Source: DATKRB01 sp035532415
GTDB lineage: Bacteria > Actinomycetota > Acidimicrobiia > Acidimicrobiales > RAAP-2
NCBI GenBank assembly: GCA_035532415.1
Contig: DATKRB010000005.1
Coordinates: 1 to 33,842, forward strand
Direction: 5' to 3'
Length of the DNA stretch: 33,842 bases
Shown: in pieces, positions 1 to 8,200 of the stretch
How the letters are laid out: every line of letters starts with the position of its first letter
How positions within the stretch are numbered: the first letter of the stretch is position 1
Translations under genes and position numbers: made by a program
Notes under the pieces: model-generated
What the model was told of the DNA's origin: nothing
Databases searched by the model: none
What the model saw: the letters and a program-made list of their open reading frames with translations, nothing else

Positions 1-126
1 CCGCAACCGGCCCGACCCCCGCAACCGGCCCGACCCCCGCAACCGGCCCGACCCCCGCAACCGGCCCGACCCCCGCAACCGGCCCGACCCCCGCAACCGG
101 CCCGACCCCCGCAACCGGCCCGAGCC
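1..126 (+). repeat. 18-bp tandem repeat, 7 copies, coding
   Basis: Seven head-to-tail copies of CCGCAACCGGCCCGACCC begin at 1, 19, 37, 55, 73, 91 and 109. The last copy diverges at its end (CGAGCC). The array may extend left of the window. The 18-bp unit keeps the reading frame and, in the frame of the gene ending at 400, encodes the hexapeptide R-N-R-P-D-P. There are no spacers, so this is a coding minisatellite and not a CRISPR array. Confidence 0.97.
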
Positions 127-400
127 ACCTGCAACTGCCCAGGATGCCCGAGCGGTCGCCGACGGCACCGACCAGCGCGGTGGCCCGGGGGCTGCCGCCG
201 AAGAGGCGCCCGGAGTGCGGGCGGCCCGGCTTCAGGAACAGTGGGGTGAGGTCGCCGCAGCCCTCGATGGGATCCGCCGGCGGTTCGGGCGGGGTGCCGT
301 CGGGCCGGCCTCGTCGGTGGGAGTCGACGGGATCGAGATCGGGGGCCGGGGATCCGCCCAGTGGGGTCCCTCGGCCGACCCCGGCCCGCCCGAGGGTTAG
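2..400 (+). CDS. DinB-like Y-family DNA polymerase, C-terminal part
   Basis: This frame is open from the window edge to TAG at 398-400. It begins with the RNRPDP repeat, passes through an Ala/Glu-rich linker, and ends with a stretch containing AALDGIRRRFGRGAVGPAS and later QWGPSA. The pattern A-x-D-x-I-R-x-R-F-G-x-x-A-V-x-P-A is what I recognise from the tail of actinobacterial DNA polymerase IV (DinB), after the little-finger domain. If so, the protein is a translesion polymerase and the repeat lies in a disordered linker near the C-terminal tail. The catalytic palm is outside the window, so the assignment rests on the tail only. The stop overlaps the stop of the convergent DUF4388 gene by two bases. 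Confidence 0.6.
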   Translation, partial: RNRPDPRNRPDPRNRPDPRNRPDPRNRPDPRNRPDPRNRPEPPATAQDARAVADGTDQRGGPGAAAEEAPGVRAARLQEQWGEVAAALDGIRRRFGRGAVGPASSVGVDGIEIGGRGSAQWGPSADPGPPEG

Positions 401-1575
401 CGGTCCTCTCCGGGCCCGCGCTCGGCGGACGAGGCGGCGGTGGACCACGGGTCACCGGTGATGGGCGGCGGCATGGCCGAGCTGTTGGTGGTCCCCGCCG
501 CGCCCTGGCCGCCCGAGGAGCGGGCACCCACCGGCGCGGTGTCCCCGTCCGGGTCACCGCCGGCCGCCGAGCCCGGCAACGGCCCCTCGACGCTCTCGTC
601 CCGCTCGACGAAGCCCTCGGGGGCCGGGGGGATGGGAGCCGGTGCGGTGCCGGCTGCCCGTGAGGGGGCGCGGTTGGCCGGCGGCGCGGTGGGATGGTCG
701 TCGCCGGATCCCGCCGGGGCGGAGCCGGTCCTCGCCGGTGCCGATCGCCGCGCCGGTTCGGGCTCGGGCTGCCAGGCCTCAGGCTCTCCGCGGGGCTCGG
801 CGATCGCCTGCTCGGAGGTCGACCACGACCGCTCCGGCGGCGCCTCGGTCGTCGGGCCCTCGTGCTCGGGTGTCTCCGCGGGCGGGATGCCCGCTCCCGG
901 TGTGGCGTGGGCAGCCCGTTCGAGCGAACCGGATCCGGGCTCCCCCGTGAACAGGCTGGGAGCCCCGTAGAGGTTGCCGGCCGGTACGTGCGCCGGCAGG
1001 GAGGGGGAAGCGAGAACGAGCGACACCAGGTGGGCATCGACGAGCTCGCGCAGGGTTCGCAAGGTGTCGAGGGGGTGCGTGTCGGCGGCGTCCACCACTG
1101 CTCGCACGGTCCGTCCGGGGTTGCCCACCAGGCTGAGCAGCTGCCACTGGTCGGACCGGATCTGCACGGCAGGACCCGGGGTGGAGGCCGACATCGACAC
1201 CCGCGCGTCGAAGGGAAGGGACGCCACCAGGTCGCGCCATTCCTCCACCTGGGGCCCGAGATCGGCCAGGATCGACCCGATCGGGACGCGGGCCTGCCCC
1301 TCCGGAACCGACCCGACGAGCGTGAAATAGAACCAGCCCTCCTCGACGCAGGCCAGCTCGAAGAGCGCGCTGCCGTTGGAACCCTGGCCCGTCGGGTCGA
1401 GCAGGTCGCCCCGGTCGACCCAGACCCGCTGGTCGACGGCCCGACCGACCACTTGGAGCTCTCCCGTGTGACCGGTGCTGGCCAGCAGGTTGAGCACGTC
1501 GAACAGGGAGAACGTGGCGAGCGACCCGACGAGCGCCGCGGCGGTGGCCTCAGATCCGGACTGGATCTGGCTCAT
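397..1575 (-). CDS. DUF4388 domain protein
   Basis: A 392-aa protein. Residues about 15-110 (LVGSLATFSLFDVLNLLA, then TGELQV, VWVDRGDLLD, ALFELACVEEGWFYF) match the DUF4388/PATAN pattern, a small domain found in bacterial regulatory and signalling proteins. Residues about 110-210 form a second predicted helical segment. The last ~180 residues are Pro/Ala/Glu/Gly-rich and probably disordered. There is no signal peptide or membrane segment, so it is probably cytoplasmic. The ATG at 1575 is preceded by GAAGG about 8 nt upstream. Its stop overlaps that of the polymerase gene. It is transcribed divergently from the methyltransferase gene. The specific role is unknown. Confidence 0.75.
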   Translation of the reverse strand: MSQIQSGSEATAAALVGSLATFSLFDVLNLLASTGHTGELQVVGRAVDQRVWVDRGDLLDPTGQGSNGSALFELACVEEGWFYFTLVGSVPEGQARVPIGSILADLGPQVEEWRDLVASLPFDARVSMSASTPGPAVQIRSDQWQLLSLVGNPGRTVRAVVDAADTHPLDTLRTLRELVDAHLVSLVLASPSLPAHVPAGNLYGAPSLFTGEPGSGSLERAAHATPGAGIPPAETPEHEGPTTEAPPERSWSTSEQAIAEPRGEPEAWQPEPEPARRSAPARTGSAPAGSGDDHPTAPPANRAPSRAAGTAPAPIPPAPEGFVERDESVEGPLPGSAAGGDPDGDTAPVGARSSGGQGAAGTTNSSAMPPPITGDPWSTAASSAERGPGEDR

Positions 1576-1667
1576 GGCAGGGACCTTCTTTCGTCCGTTA
1601 GGTCGATGCCGGGCACTTTACAGGGTGGGTTTGGGCGTGACCATGGTCGGAGCTCGAGCGACCGGTA

Positions 1668-2681
1668 GTGTCGACAGCCATGGTGAGCCCGAAGCTCGCG
1701 CCGGCGGTGCGCAGTGGGCGCGCCGGCCTGGTCAGACTGGCAGCGGCGGCCGGTCCGGCGCGCCGGGCGATGGCCAGGGCGGGCAGGGAGCTCTCGCGTG
1801 CGGCCCGGATCGGCGAGGCGATCGCCGACGCGCGCGCCGGTGGCGGCGGAGACGGGACCATGTACGAAGCGTCGTACTTCGGCGTCGGCCGGGATCCCTC
1901 GGGCGACCGGCAGGGTCGCTCGGGGTACGCGAGCTACGACCGGGTCTCCTCCAACGCGGACATCGCCGCCTACCTCCTGTGGAGGAACTTCCGGGTACGG
2001 CGCACCCTCGACGTCGGGTGTGCCACCGGGTTCGTGGTGGAGGCGCTCCGGGAGCTCGGTGTGGACGCCAACGGGTGCGACGTCAGCGGCTACGCCGTCG
2101 AGCACGCGGCGCCCGGCGCGCTGGGGTACGTCCGCGTGGGGGACCCCTTGCGCGGCCTTCCCTACGGCGACGGGGAGTTCGACCTCGTCTCCGCGCTCGA
2201 GATCCTCGAGCATCTCCCACCGGACCGGGTCCCCGAGGCGCTCGGAGAGCTGCGGCGGGTCTGCAGCGGGGTGGTGTACGCGACGATCCCGTCGTTCGGG
2301 CCCGACGAGTCGGGACCGGACGGGCACCTGCAGGGGAAGGTCCGGCCCGAGCGGCTCGAGCACTACCGGTCGCTCGGGCCCGAGTACGACGGTCCGGTCC
2401 CCGCCGAGGACCTGGCGGTCGATGCCGACGGCCTGCCGGTCGAAGGGCATCTCACCATCGCCTCGTTCGCCTGGTGGGCAGCCCGGTTCGCCGAGGCCGG
2501 GCTGGAGCGGTGGGTCGGCATCGAGCGACGGCTCTACGCCGATCTCGAGCCGACCGGGCTCGGACGGTTCTGGAACCTCTACGTGTTCGCGGTGCCGGGC
2601 ACGCCGATCTCGGTGGCGATGCAGCGGCAACCCGGTGCGAGCCTGCGCGAGGTGGGGCTCGTCCACCCGCTCCTCAGTTGA
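1668..2681 (+). CDS. class I SAM-dependent methyltransferase
   Basis: A 337-aa protein with a Rossmann methyltransferase core. The SAM-binding glycine motif I is LDVGCATGF at residues about 114-122, the acidic motif follows in GCDVSG, and FDLVSALEILEHL matches the post-I/motif II region of Methyltransf_11 enzymes. The substrate cannot be told; the closing third (HLTIASFAWWAARFAEAGLERWVGIERRLYADL, split here as HLTIASFAWW...GIERRLYADL) resembles family members acting on small molecules or sugars. Start is either GTG 1668 or ATG 1680 (MVSPKL), neither with a strong Shine-Dalgarno. It converges on the L,D-transpeptidase gene with only 10 bp between stops. Confidence 0.85.
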   Translation: MSTAMVSPKLAPAVRSGRAGLVRLAAAAGPARRAMARAGRELSRAARIGEAIADARAGGGGDGTMYEASYFGVGRDPSGDRQGRSGYASYDRVSSNADIAAYLLWRNFRVRRTLDVGCATGFVVEALRELGVDANGCDVSGYAVEHAAPGALGYVRVGDPLRGLPYGDGEFDLVSALEILEHLPPDRVPEALGELRRVCSGVVYATIPSFGPDESGPDGHLQGKVRPERLEHYRSLGPEYDGPVPAEDLAVDADGLPVEGHLTIASFAWWAARFAEAGLERWVGIERRLYADLEPTGLGRFWNLYVFAVPGTPISVAMQRQPGASLREVGLVHPLLS

Positions 2682-2704
2682 CGGTGGCTCCTCAGCTGAC
2701 GGTG
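2669..2704. repeat. 18-bp tandem duplication over two convergent stops
   Basis: GCTCCTCAGTTGACGGTG (2669-2686) is followed directly by GCTCCTCAGCTGACGGTG (2687-2704), 17 of 18 bases identical. The first copy holds the stop of the plus-strand methyltransferase (TGA 2679-2681). The second holds the stop of the minus-strand L,D-transpeptidase (2692-2694). Because the unit is a multiple of three, each copy has a stop in frame for both genes. Confidence 0.95.
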
Positions 2705-3831
2705 ACCAGGGTGCCGATCGGGGTCATCGGCCACACCACTGCGGCGTTGGCCGGAGGCATCTCGACGCAGCCGACGCTCTGGGGGAACCCGTACTGGGCC
2801 CGGACGAAGCCGTGCAGGGCGTCGCCGCCGTTGAAGTAGCTGACCCACGGGATGCCGGGGTCGACGTACTTGGAGCCGTCCGGGTTGGTGCCGCTCATCG
2901 TCGTCACCTGAAAGCGCTCGTACACGGCGAACGTCCCCGGGGCCGTCGGGGCGGCGGCGACACCGGTGTTGGCGAGGGTCGTGTACGCGATCGAGCCGTT
3001 CTGGTAGACGGTGGCCGTCTGCGGGAGGTTCTGATCGACGTACACGTAGCCGTAGGGGTGTGGATCGCTCGCCCCGGCCGCGGCCGCCTGCAGGAGGTCG
3101 GTCCACACCTGGGGGCCGGCGATCCCATCGGTGGTGAGCCCGTGCAGGGACTCGAAGTCCATGATCGCGCCCTTGGTGATCTCGTTCTCGGCGCCGGGGC
3201 TCCACAAGGACGTGAGGGACGCCGGCTGGTTGGCCCACCGCCACGCGAACGTGCCCTGCTGCGGGTCGGCGGCCTGCTGGGGAGATGTCGGTTGCGTGGC
3301 CGGGGTGAAATCGAGCGGCAGGTACCCGAGCTGGGCCAGCAGCTGCTGGAGCCGCAGGAGCGAGCCCGGGGCGACCGAGAACGTCGTGGTCGTGCCGGCC
3401 GCGAGGTGCTGCCCCTGCGCACCGAGCAGCCCGTCGGGGCCACCGGGGACGGTGAGGGTCTCGCTCGACCCGGGCACGAGCGGGCCGTCTGCCACGAACC
3501 GGAGCTCGCTGGGGGAGAGCTCGGACCAGGTACCGGCCACGGGGGGCGCCAGGGTGGGCATGGGGCTGCCGGCGGCGAGCCCGGTCGACAGGTCGACGGT
3601 GACGGTGGAGCTCGGGGCGATCCCGGCGGCCTCGTTGGCCGGCGTGGTGGCGAGCACGTCGAGCGGGACGATCTTCGGCTTGGGATCAGCGGAGGCGGTC
3701 GACCCACCGGACCGCAGGAACAGCACTCCACCGGCGGTGAGCAGAGCGAGGACGACCACGGCGATGCCGCCGATCACCCACCAGTTGCCGGCCCACCGGC
3801 TGGTGCGCCCGTGTACAGGGTTCTTCGCCAT
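2692..3831 (-). CDS. L,D-transpeptidase (YkuD) with peptidoglycan-binding domain
   Basis: A 379-aa cell-envelope enzyme predicted to form or exchange 3-3 peptidoglycan cross-links. One N-terminal membrane anchor lies at residues about 17-40 (VIGGIAVVVLALLTAGGVLFL region). It is followed by an Ig-like/linker segment, a peptidoglycan-binding_1-like repeat (LLQQLLAQLGYL ... IMDFESLHGLTTDGIAGPQVW region), and a C-terminal YkuD domain. The catalytic motif is visible as H340-G-F with S-V-G-C355, the Cys being the expected nucleophile. I chose ATG 3831 (MAKNPVHG) over a longer frame opening at 3894, because GGAG sits 5 nt upstream of 3831. It is a single gene downstream of glnD on the same strand, about 130 bp away. 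Confidence 0.88.
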   Translation of the reverse strand: MAKNPVHGRTSRWAGNWWVIGGIAVVVLALLTAGGVLFLRSGGSTASADPKPKIVPLDVLATTPANEAAGIAPSSTVTVDLSTGLAAGSPMPTLAPPVAGTWSELSPSELRFVADGPLVPGSSETLTVPGGPDGLLGAQGQHLAAGTTTTFSVAPGSLLRLQQLLAQLGYLPLDFTPATQPTSPQQAADPQQGTFAWRWANQPASLTSLWSPGAENEITKGAIMDFESLHGLTTDGIAGPQVWTDLLQAAAAGASDPHPYGYVYVDQNLPQTATVYQNGSIAYTTLANTGVAAAPTAPGTFAVYERFQVTTMSGTNPDGSKYVDPGIPWVSYFNGGDALHGFVRAQYGFPQSVGCVEMPPANAAVVWPMTPIGTLVTVS

Positions 3832-3948
3832 AGCAGCTCCGCCGAACGTTACCAGGAGGCCCGGAAAACGAGACCGCACAACGAGGTGCGACACCCGGGC
3901 TCGCCATCCTAAACCGACGCGGGCACCGCCGCAGTGGCGGGGTGCTGC

Positions 3949-3972
3949 CTATTGCACGGCCTATTGCACGGC
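3949..3972 (-). repeat. 12-bp tandem duplication over the glnD stop
   Basis: CTATTGCACGGC occurs twice in tandem (3949-3960, 3961-3972). On the minus strand the unit reads GCC GTG CAA TAG, so the last three residues of GlnD (A-V-Q) and its stop codon are present twice, the second copy being untranslated. Confidence 0.95.
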
Positions 3973-6390
3973 GTTCCTCACCGCCTGCTCGACCGCGCGC
4001 AGGGGCTCGGGCTCGGTGATCTTCGATCCCGACCGGTCCCGCACGTAAAACGCGTCGATGACCTCGCTGCCCAGGGTCGATACCCGGGCGGAGACCACGT
4101 CGAGGTCGCAATCGAACAACGCGCCGGTGACCCGGTGCAAGAGGCCGAGCTCGTCGAGGGCGCGGACCTCGAGGACCGTCGACGACGCCGAGGCGTCGTT
4201 GTCGAAGCTCACCCGGGGCTCCACCGGCCGGGCGGAGGTCGGTCGGTGGCTGCCCGCGTAGGCGGCGGACTTGGCCGCGAGCTGGTCGTCGAGGACGATG
4301 CGGCCGGCCAGCACCGACTCGAGGTCGGCCCGCAGCCGTGCGCTGTCCGGCCAGGTGTCGCGCGCCACCTCCACGGTGAAGACCTCGACGGCCACGCCGT
4401 CCTCGCTCGACACGTCGGCGCTGCGCACGTCGAGCCCGTGCAGCGCCAGGGTGCCGGCGACCGCGGCCAGCAGCCCACGCCGGTCCGGCGCCGCCACCAC
4501 CACCCGCGGCGGATCGAGGACCACGGCGGGGTCCCCTCCGGCGCGCACCCCCTGCATCACCGAGCGATGCCCGTCGGTCACCCATCCGGCCGACGCCGCC
4601 GCCGGCTCGCCGGTGAGACGGCGTTCGGTCCGGTCGGTCAGCTCGGCGACGAGGCCGGCCTTCCAGCTGCCCCACGCGGAGGGGCCGGTGGCGAGGCTGT
4701 CGGCCTCGGTCAGCGCGGCGAGCAACCGCAAGGTGCGGCGGTCGCCGACGGCCCGGGCGACGTTCTCGACCGTGGCGGGGTCGTCGAGATCGCGGCGGGT
4801 GGCGACGTCGGGGAGGAGGAGATGGTGGCGCACCATGGTGACCAGCGCCTCGACGTCGTCGGGGGGGAAGCCCATGCGCGTGCCGATCCCCGCCACCAGC
4901 TCGGTCCCCACCTCGGTGTGGTCGCCCGGGAAGCCCTTGCCGATGTCGTGCAACAGGGTCCCGATCAGCAGCAAGTCGGGCCGGTCGACGCGGTCGACGA
5001 GTGCGGCGGCGTTGGTCGCCGCCTCGAGCAGATGGCGATCGACGGTGAAGCGGTGGTAGGCGTTCCGCTGAGGCTTGCTGCGGACGGCGCTCCACTCCGG
5101 GAGCAGCCGGGACAGGAGGTCCTGCTCGTCGAGGGACTCCAGAGCGTCGATGGCCGGCTTGCCCGAGGCCAGCACCCGGACCAGGGACTCACGGGTCTCG
5201 CTCGGCCACGGGTCCGTCGGCGGCGGCGACTTGTCGGCCAGGCGGTGGACCGCACCGCGGGCGATCGGGAGGTCGTGCTCGGCCGCCACGGCGGCGAGGC
5301 GCAGAGGGAGCGACGAGTCGTCGGCCACCTGGGCGGTCGGGGCGAGCGCGGCCTCGCCGCCCACGATGGTGATCCCCGGTTCCACCTCGAGCGCCTCGGG
5401 CGGACCGGTCCTGACGCCCCGCCCGTTGTCGCCGCCGGGAGCCCCGCGCCCGGGACGAGGGGGCCGGACCGGCTCGCCCCGGGCCCGGAGACGACCGGTC
5501 AACCGGCGAGGCGACTCGGGTTCCCAGAACCGCCGCCGCCGCCAGGCCTCCTCGCTGACCCGGGCGATGCGCCGGCCGGCCTGGGCCACCGCCGCCATCA
5601 ACGCGTCGGCGTCGGGATAGGACAGGACGTCGGCCACGTGGTCCTGTTCCTGCAGCAGGAGCCGGTCGAGGGCCCGACCGGCCGACCGGTGCAGCTCGAC
5701 GCGCGCCCGGTTCAGGACGTCGGTCGCCGGCGCGAGAGCGGGGAGGTCGACGTAGTCGGCGAGCAGCGGGGCGTACACGGCGACGGCCCGCAGGACGTTG
5801 ACGTCGCGGAGCCCACCGTGCCCTTCCTTGAGGTCGGGCTCCAACAGAAAGGCCACGTCGCCCTGCAGGCGGTGGCGGTCGGCCATCTGCTCGGACAGGG
5901 AGGAGAGCCACCGGCCACCGTCCGTGCGCCACCGGGTGACCGCGTCCTCGATCAACGGCTCGCTCACCTTCGGGTCGCCCCACACCAGGCGGGCGTCGAG
6001 CAGGCCGAGGGCGACCCGGAGGTCGCCCGAGGCGGCATTGAGGACCTCGCGGGGCCGCCGGACCGAGTGGTCGAGGTGGACCCCCTGGTCCCAGACCGGG
6101 TACCAGATGGCTTCGGCGATCCGGGCGATGTCACGGTGCCCGTCGTGGACCAGCACGACGTCGAGGTCGCTGAACGGGCACAGCTCGCCCCGCCCGTACC
6201 CGCCGACCGCCAACAGGGCGAGGTGGCGGTGGTTCCCCTCCGAGGCCCGGTCGGCGACGTGCGACAGCCACTGGTCGGCCTCGTGGGCGTAGGCGGCGCC
6301 GAAGCTCGAGCCGAGGAGGTCGTGGCGATCGAGGAGTGCCTGGCGGCGGTCACGAAGCGACACGTCAACCATGTTCGGGGAACGTAGCAT
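3961..6390 (-). CDS. glnD: [protein-PII] uridylyltransferase / uridylyl-removing enzyme
   Basis: An 809-aa bifunctional nitrogen sensor that uridylylates PII at low glutamine and removes UMP at high glutamine. Domain order: nucleotidyltransferase with GGYGRGE at 63-69 and SDLD at 74-77; GlnD-type helical region (FLLEPDLKEGHGGLRD); HD domain with LLHDIGKG near residue 480; and two C-terminal ACT domains (VVVAAPDRRGLLAAVAGTL and VLEVRALDELGLLHRVTGAL). All key motifs are intact. Start is ATG 6390 or ATG 6372 (MVDVSL); neither has a clear Shine-Dalgarno. The open frame continues upstream to 7560 but that part is antisense to a glycosyltransferase. No PII or amtB gene lies in the window. An insert-like Pro/Arg/Gly stretch separates the helical and HD parts. 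Confidence 0.93.
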   Translation of the reverse strand: MLRSPNMVDVSLRDRRQALLDRHDLLGSSFGAAYAHEADQWLSHVADRASEGNHRHLALLAVGGYGRGELCPFSDLDVVLVHDGHRDIARIAEAIWYPVWDQGVHLDHSVRRPREVLNAASGDLRVALGLLDARLVWGDPKVSEPLIEDAVTRWRTDGGRWLSSLSEQMADRHRLQGDVAFLLEPDLKEGHGGLRDVNVLRAVAVYAPLLADYVDLPALAPATDVLNRARVELHRSAGRALDRLLLQEQDHVADVLSYPDADALMAAVAQAGRRIARVSEEAWRRRRFWEPESPRRLTGRLRARGEPVRPPRPGRGAPGGDNGRGVRTGPPEALEVEPGITIVGGEAALAPTAQVADDSSLPLRLAAVAAEHDLPIARGAVHRLADKSPPPTDPWPSETRESLVRVLASGKPAIDALESLDEQDLLSRLLPEWSAVRSKPQRNAYHRFTVDRHLLEAATNAAALVDRVDRPDLLLIGTLLHDIGKGFPGDHTEVGTELVAGIGTRMGFPPDDVEALVTMVRHHLLLPDVATRRDLDDPATVENVARAVGDRRTLRLLAALTEADSLATGPSAWGSWKAGLVAELTDRTERRLTGEPAAASAGWVTDGHRSVMQGVRAGGDPAVVLDPPRVVVAAPDRRGLLAAVAGTLALHGLDVRSADVSSEDGVAVEVFTVEVARDTWPDSARLRADLESVLAGRIVLDDQLAAKSAAYAGSHRPTSARPVEPRVSFDNDASASSTVLEVRALDELGLLHRVTGALFDCDLDVVSARVSTLGSEVIDAFYVRDRSGSKITEPEPLRAVEQAVRNAVQ

Positions 6391-6431
6391 CGGGTTGGCG
6401 GCGCCGGTGCCGGCCCGCCGAGGAGGCCGAG

Positions 6432-6638
6432 ATGGCGAACGACATCGAGAAGAGTGGCGGAGGTGGGCTCCGGGCGGCCGACGGGCTGGCCCTGGTGGTC
6501 GTGGGCGTCGTCGGCGTGCTGGTCGCCTTCTGGCTCCTGAGCGCGGTCGCCGGGTTCCTCTGGGGCCTCGTGAAGCTGGTGGTCGTCGTGGCGCTGGTGT
6601 ACGCCGTCCTCCGCTTCCTGCTCGGCCGCCGCAAGTAG
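6432..6638 (+). CDS. small membrane protein
   Basis: A 68-aa protein starting at ATG 6432 with GGAGG at 6422-6426. Residues 1-18 are polar and glycine-rich (NDIEKSGGGG). They are followed by two closely spaced hydrophobic segments, about 19-40 (GLALVVVGVVGVLVAFWLL) and 43-63 (FLWGLVKLVVVVALVYAVL), and a basic tail GRRK. The positive-inside rule suggests a hairpin with a cytoplasmic C-terminus. It is divergent from glnD with 41 bp between start codons and converges on the glycosyltransferase gene. No family recognised. Confidence 0.75.
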   Translation: MANDIEKSGGGGLRAADGLALVVVGVVGVLVAFWLLSAVAGFLWGLVKLVVVVALVYAVLRFLLGRRK

Positions 6639-6671
6639 GTTGCGCCCGAGGCGGCGTCGGGGCCCGGGGTC

Positions 6672-7703
6672 TCAGCCGGCGACGAGCGAATCGAAGAGCG
6701 CCAGGTGCTCGGCGACCATTCGCCCGGTGGAGAAATAGCCTTCGACAGCGGCCCGGCAATCGGCGCGGCGGACCTCGTGGAGGCGGTCGAGCGCCGCGAC
6801 CATGTCCTCCTCGTCGTTGCAGAGGAAGCCGGTCCTGCCGTGCTCGACCACCTCGGGTGCGGCCCCCTCCCGGAAGGCGAGCACCGGCGTGCCGCATGCC
6901 ATCGCCTCGAGCATCACCAGGCCGAAGGGCTCGTTCCAGCGGATCGGGAAGAGGAGGGCCGAGGCGCCGGCGAGCAGCTCGAGCTTGTGCTGGTGGGGAA
7001 CCTCGCCGAGGTAGACCGCGTCGGCTCCCAGGAGGGGCTCGACCATCTCCGTGAAATAACGGATCTCGAAGGCCTCGCGCATCTTGGCGGCCAGAAGAAG
7101 GCGTCTTCCCGACTTGCGCGCGACCTCGATGGCCCGGTGTGCCCCCTTGTCCGGTCCCATCCTCCCGAGGAAGAGGCAGTACTCGCCGTCGCCGTCGCCG
7201 CCGCCGCCGCCCATCTCGAAGAGGGACGCGTCGATCCCGTGGTGGATGACCTGGGCCACCGGGACGTCCGGCGCTGCGTTGCGCTGTGCGTGGGAGATGC
7301 CGATGACCGGGACCCGTCCGCCCAACGCCCGGTACAGCGCGCTCAGGTCCTCGTCGAGGGGCCCGTGAATGGTCGTGACCACCGGGATCGGCCCCCCCCG
7401 TTCCGCAGCGAGCAGCGGTCCCGCCAGGGTGTGGTCGTGAATGAGGTCGCAGTCGGTGAGCGATTCGTGGGCGGCGAGGGCGTGCCGGAGCTCGGGGACC
7501 GCCGCGCCGATCCGCATCCCCTCGGCCTCGGGCAGCACCCAACGCCGCTCGACCGGGCACGTGGAGTCACCGGTGGTGTAGAGCACCACCTCGTGGCCGG
7601 CGGCGGAGAACCCCCGGGCGAGCTCGTCCACCACCAGCTCGATGCCGCCGTACAGGGGAGGGGGGACCGGGGTCCAGGGGGGGGCGACGATTCCGATCCG
7701 CAT
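6672..7703 (-). CDS. glycosyltransferase family 4 protein
   Basis: A 343-aa GT-B fold sugar transferase. The N-terminus MRIGIVAPPWTPVPPPLYGGIE and the following ELARGFSAAGHEVVLYTTGDS are typical of GT4 enzymes, as are the donor-site segment CLFLGRMGPDKGAHRAIEVA and, nearer the end, LLFPIRWNEPFGLVMLEAMA with the E-x7-E pair (E in NEPFG and in MLEAM). It probably acts on a nucleotide-sugar donor in the cytoplasm; the acceptor is unknown. ATG 7703 fits the family start better than GTG 7727, which would add eight residues without a good ribosome site. Residues around 180 carry a short Gly/Asp run (GGGGGDGDG) that looks like an insertion in a surface loop. Confidence 0.87.
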   Translation of the reverse strand: MRIGIVAPPWTPVPPPLYGGIELVVDELARGFSAAGHEVVLYTTGDSTCPVERRWVLPEAEGMRIGAAVPELRHALAAHESLTDCDLIHDHTLAGPLLAAERGGPIPVVTTIHGPLDEDLSALYRALGGRVPVIGISHAQRNAAPDVPVAQVIHHGIDASLFEMGGGGGDGDGEYCLFLGRMGPDKGAHRAIEVARKSGRRLLLAAKMREAFEIRYFTEMVEPLLGADAVYLGEVPHQHKLELLAGASALLFPIRWNEPFGLVMLEAMACGTPVLAFREGAAPEVVEHGRTGFLCNDEEDMVAALDRLHEVRRADCRAAVEGYFSTGRMVAEHLALFDSLVAG

Positions 7704-7829
7704 CCAACGATTCAAGCACTGCCGCACGCCGGTCGGGGGAGGGTCGGCCGCACGCCGGGCCGGGGGAACCGGGGGCTCGGGGCCTCGAAGGGCGGGGTCC
7801 CGGTGAGCCGATAGGCTGACGCCCCTGCC

Positions 7830-7901
7830 GGCGGCGTGGCCGAGTGGTTTAGGCAGGGGCCTGCAAAGCCCCGTACGGCGGTTCGATTCCGCCCGCCGCC
7901 T
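7830..7901 (+). tRNA. tRNA-Cys (anticodon GCA)
   Basis: The acceptor stem GGCGGCG (7830-7836) pairs with CGCCGCC (7894-7900), with discriminator T at 7901. The anticodon stem GGGGC/GCCCC encloses the loop CTGCAAA, giving anticodon GCA. The T arm GGCGG-TTCGATT-CCGCC is perfect. CCA is not encoded. A -10-like TAGGCT lies at 7812-7817. U at the discriminator position agrees with tRNA-Cys. The accessory stretch starts right after it. Confidence 0.97.
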
Positions 7902-8001
7902 CCGGCCTCTGATCTGCTATCGTGCCTGGTCAGAGGCTATTTCTGGAGTGACCACCCGTGACCGGTGGTGACCACCGCAAACCCCCAGAACCCCCCTGGT
8001 T

Positions 8002-8067
8002 TGCTCCCCGCGTGCTCCCCGCGTGCTCCCTGCACGCTCCCCGCGTGCTCCCTGCACGCTCCCCGAG
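8002..8067. repeat. 11-bp tandem array, 6 imperfect copies
   Basis: Six contiguous 11-mers begin at 8002, 8013, 8024, 8035, 8046 and 8057. Two sub-types are mixed: (T/C)GCTCCCCGCG and TGCTCCCTGCA. The order is A-A-B-A-B-A, with the last copy diverging at its end. The array is non-coding, and 11 bp is about one helical turn. Confidence 0.92.
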
Positions 8068-8200
8068 GCACCAGGAGGCGGACGAGACGGGTTCATCGAG
8101 GAGTTCCCCGCGCTGTCGCGTCGGAACTCGGTTCGCGAACTGGCTTGGCGACCGTTTGCCTCCTGAGGTTGCCGTCGCGGCGGCGGCGCAGCGGCGGCGC

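Noticed and set aside
1..126. CRISPR array
   Set aside because: Repeats are contiguous 18-mers with no spacers and are coding in the polymerase frame.
1572..2666. Minus-strand frame of 364 codons opposite the methyltransferase
   Set aside because: Shadow frame: no recognisable motifs, while the plus strand has clear SAM motifs and GC3 bias.
3934..6387. Long plus-strand open frame (817 codons)
   Set aside because: It is antisense to glnD, is Arg/Gly/Pro-rich without domain motifs, and arises from high GC.
6391..7560. Upstream extension of the glnD frame
   Set aside because: This part is antisense-like Arg/Pro-rich sequence lying across the small membrane protein and glycosyltransferase genes; the GlnD fold begins after 6390.
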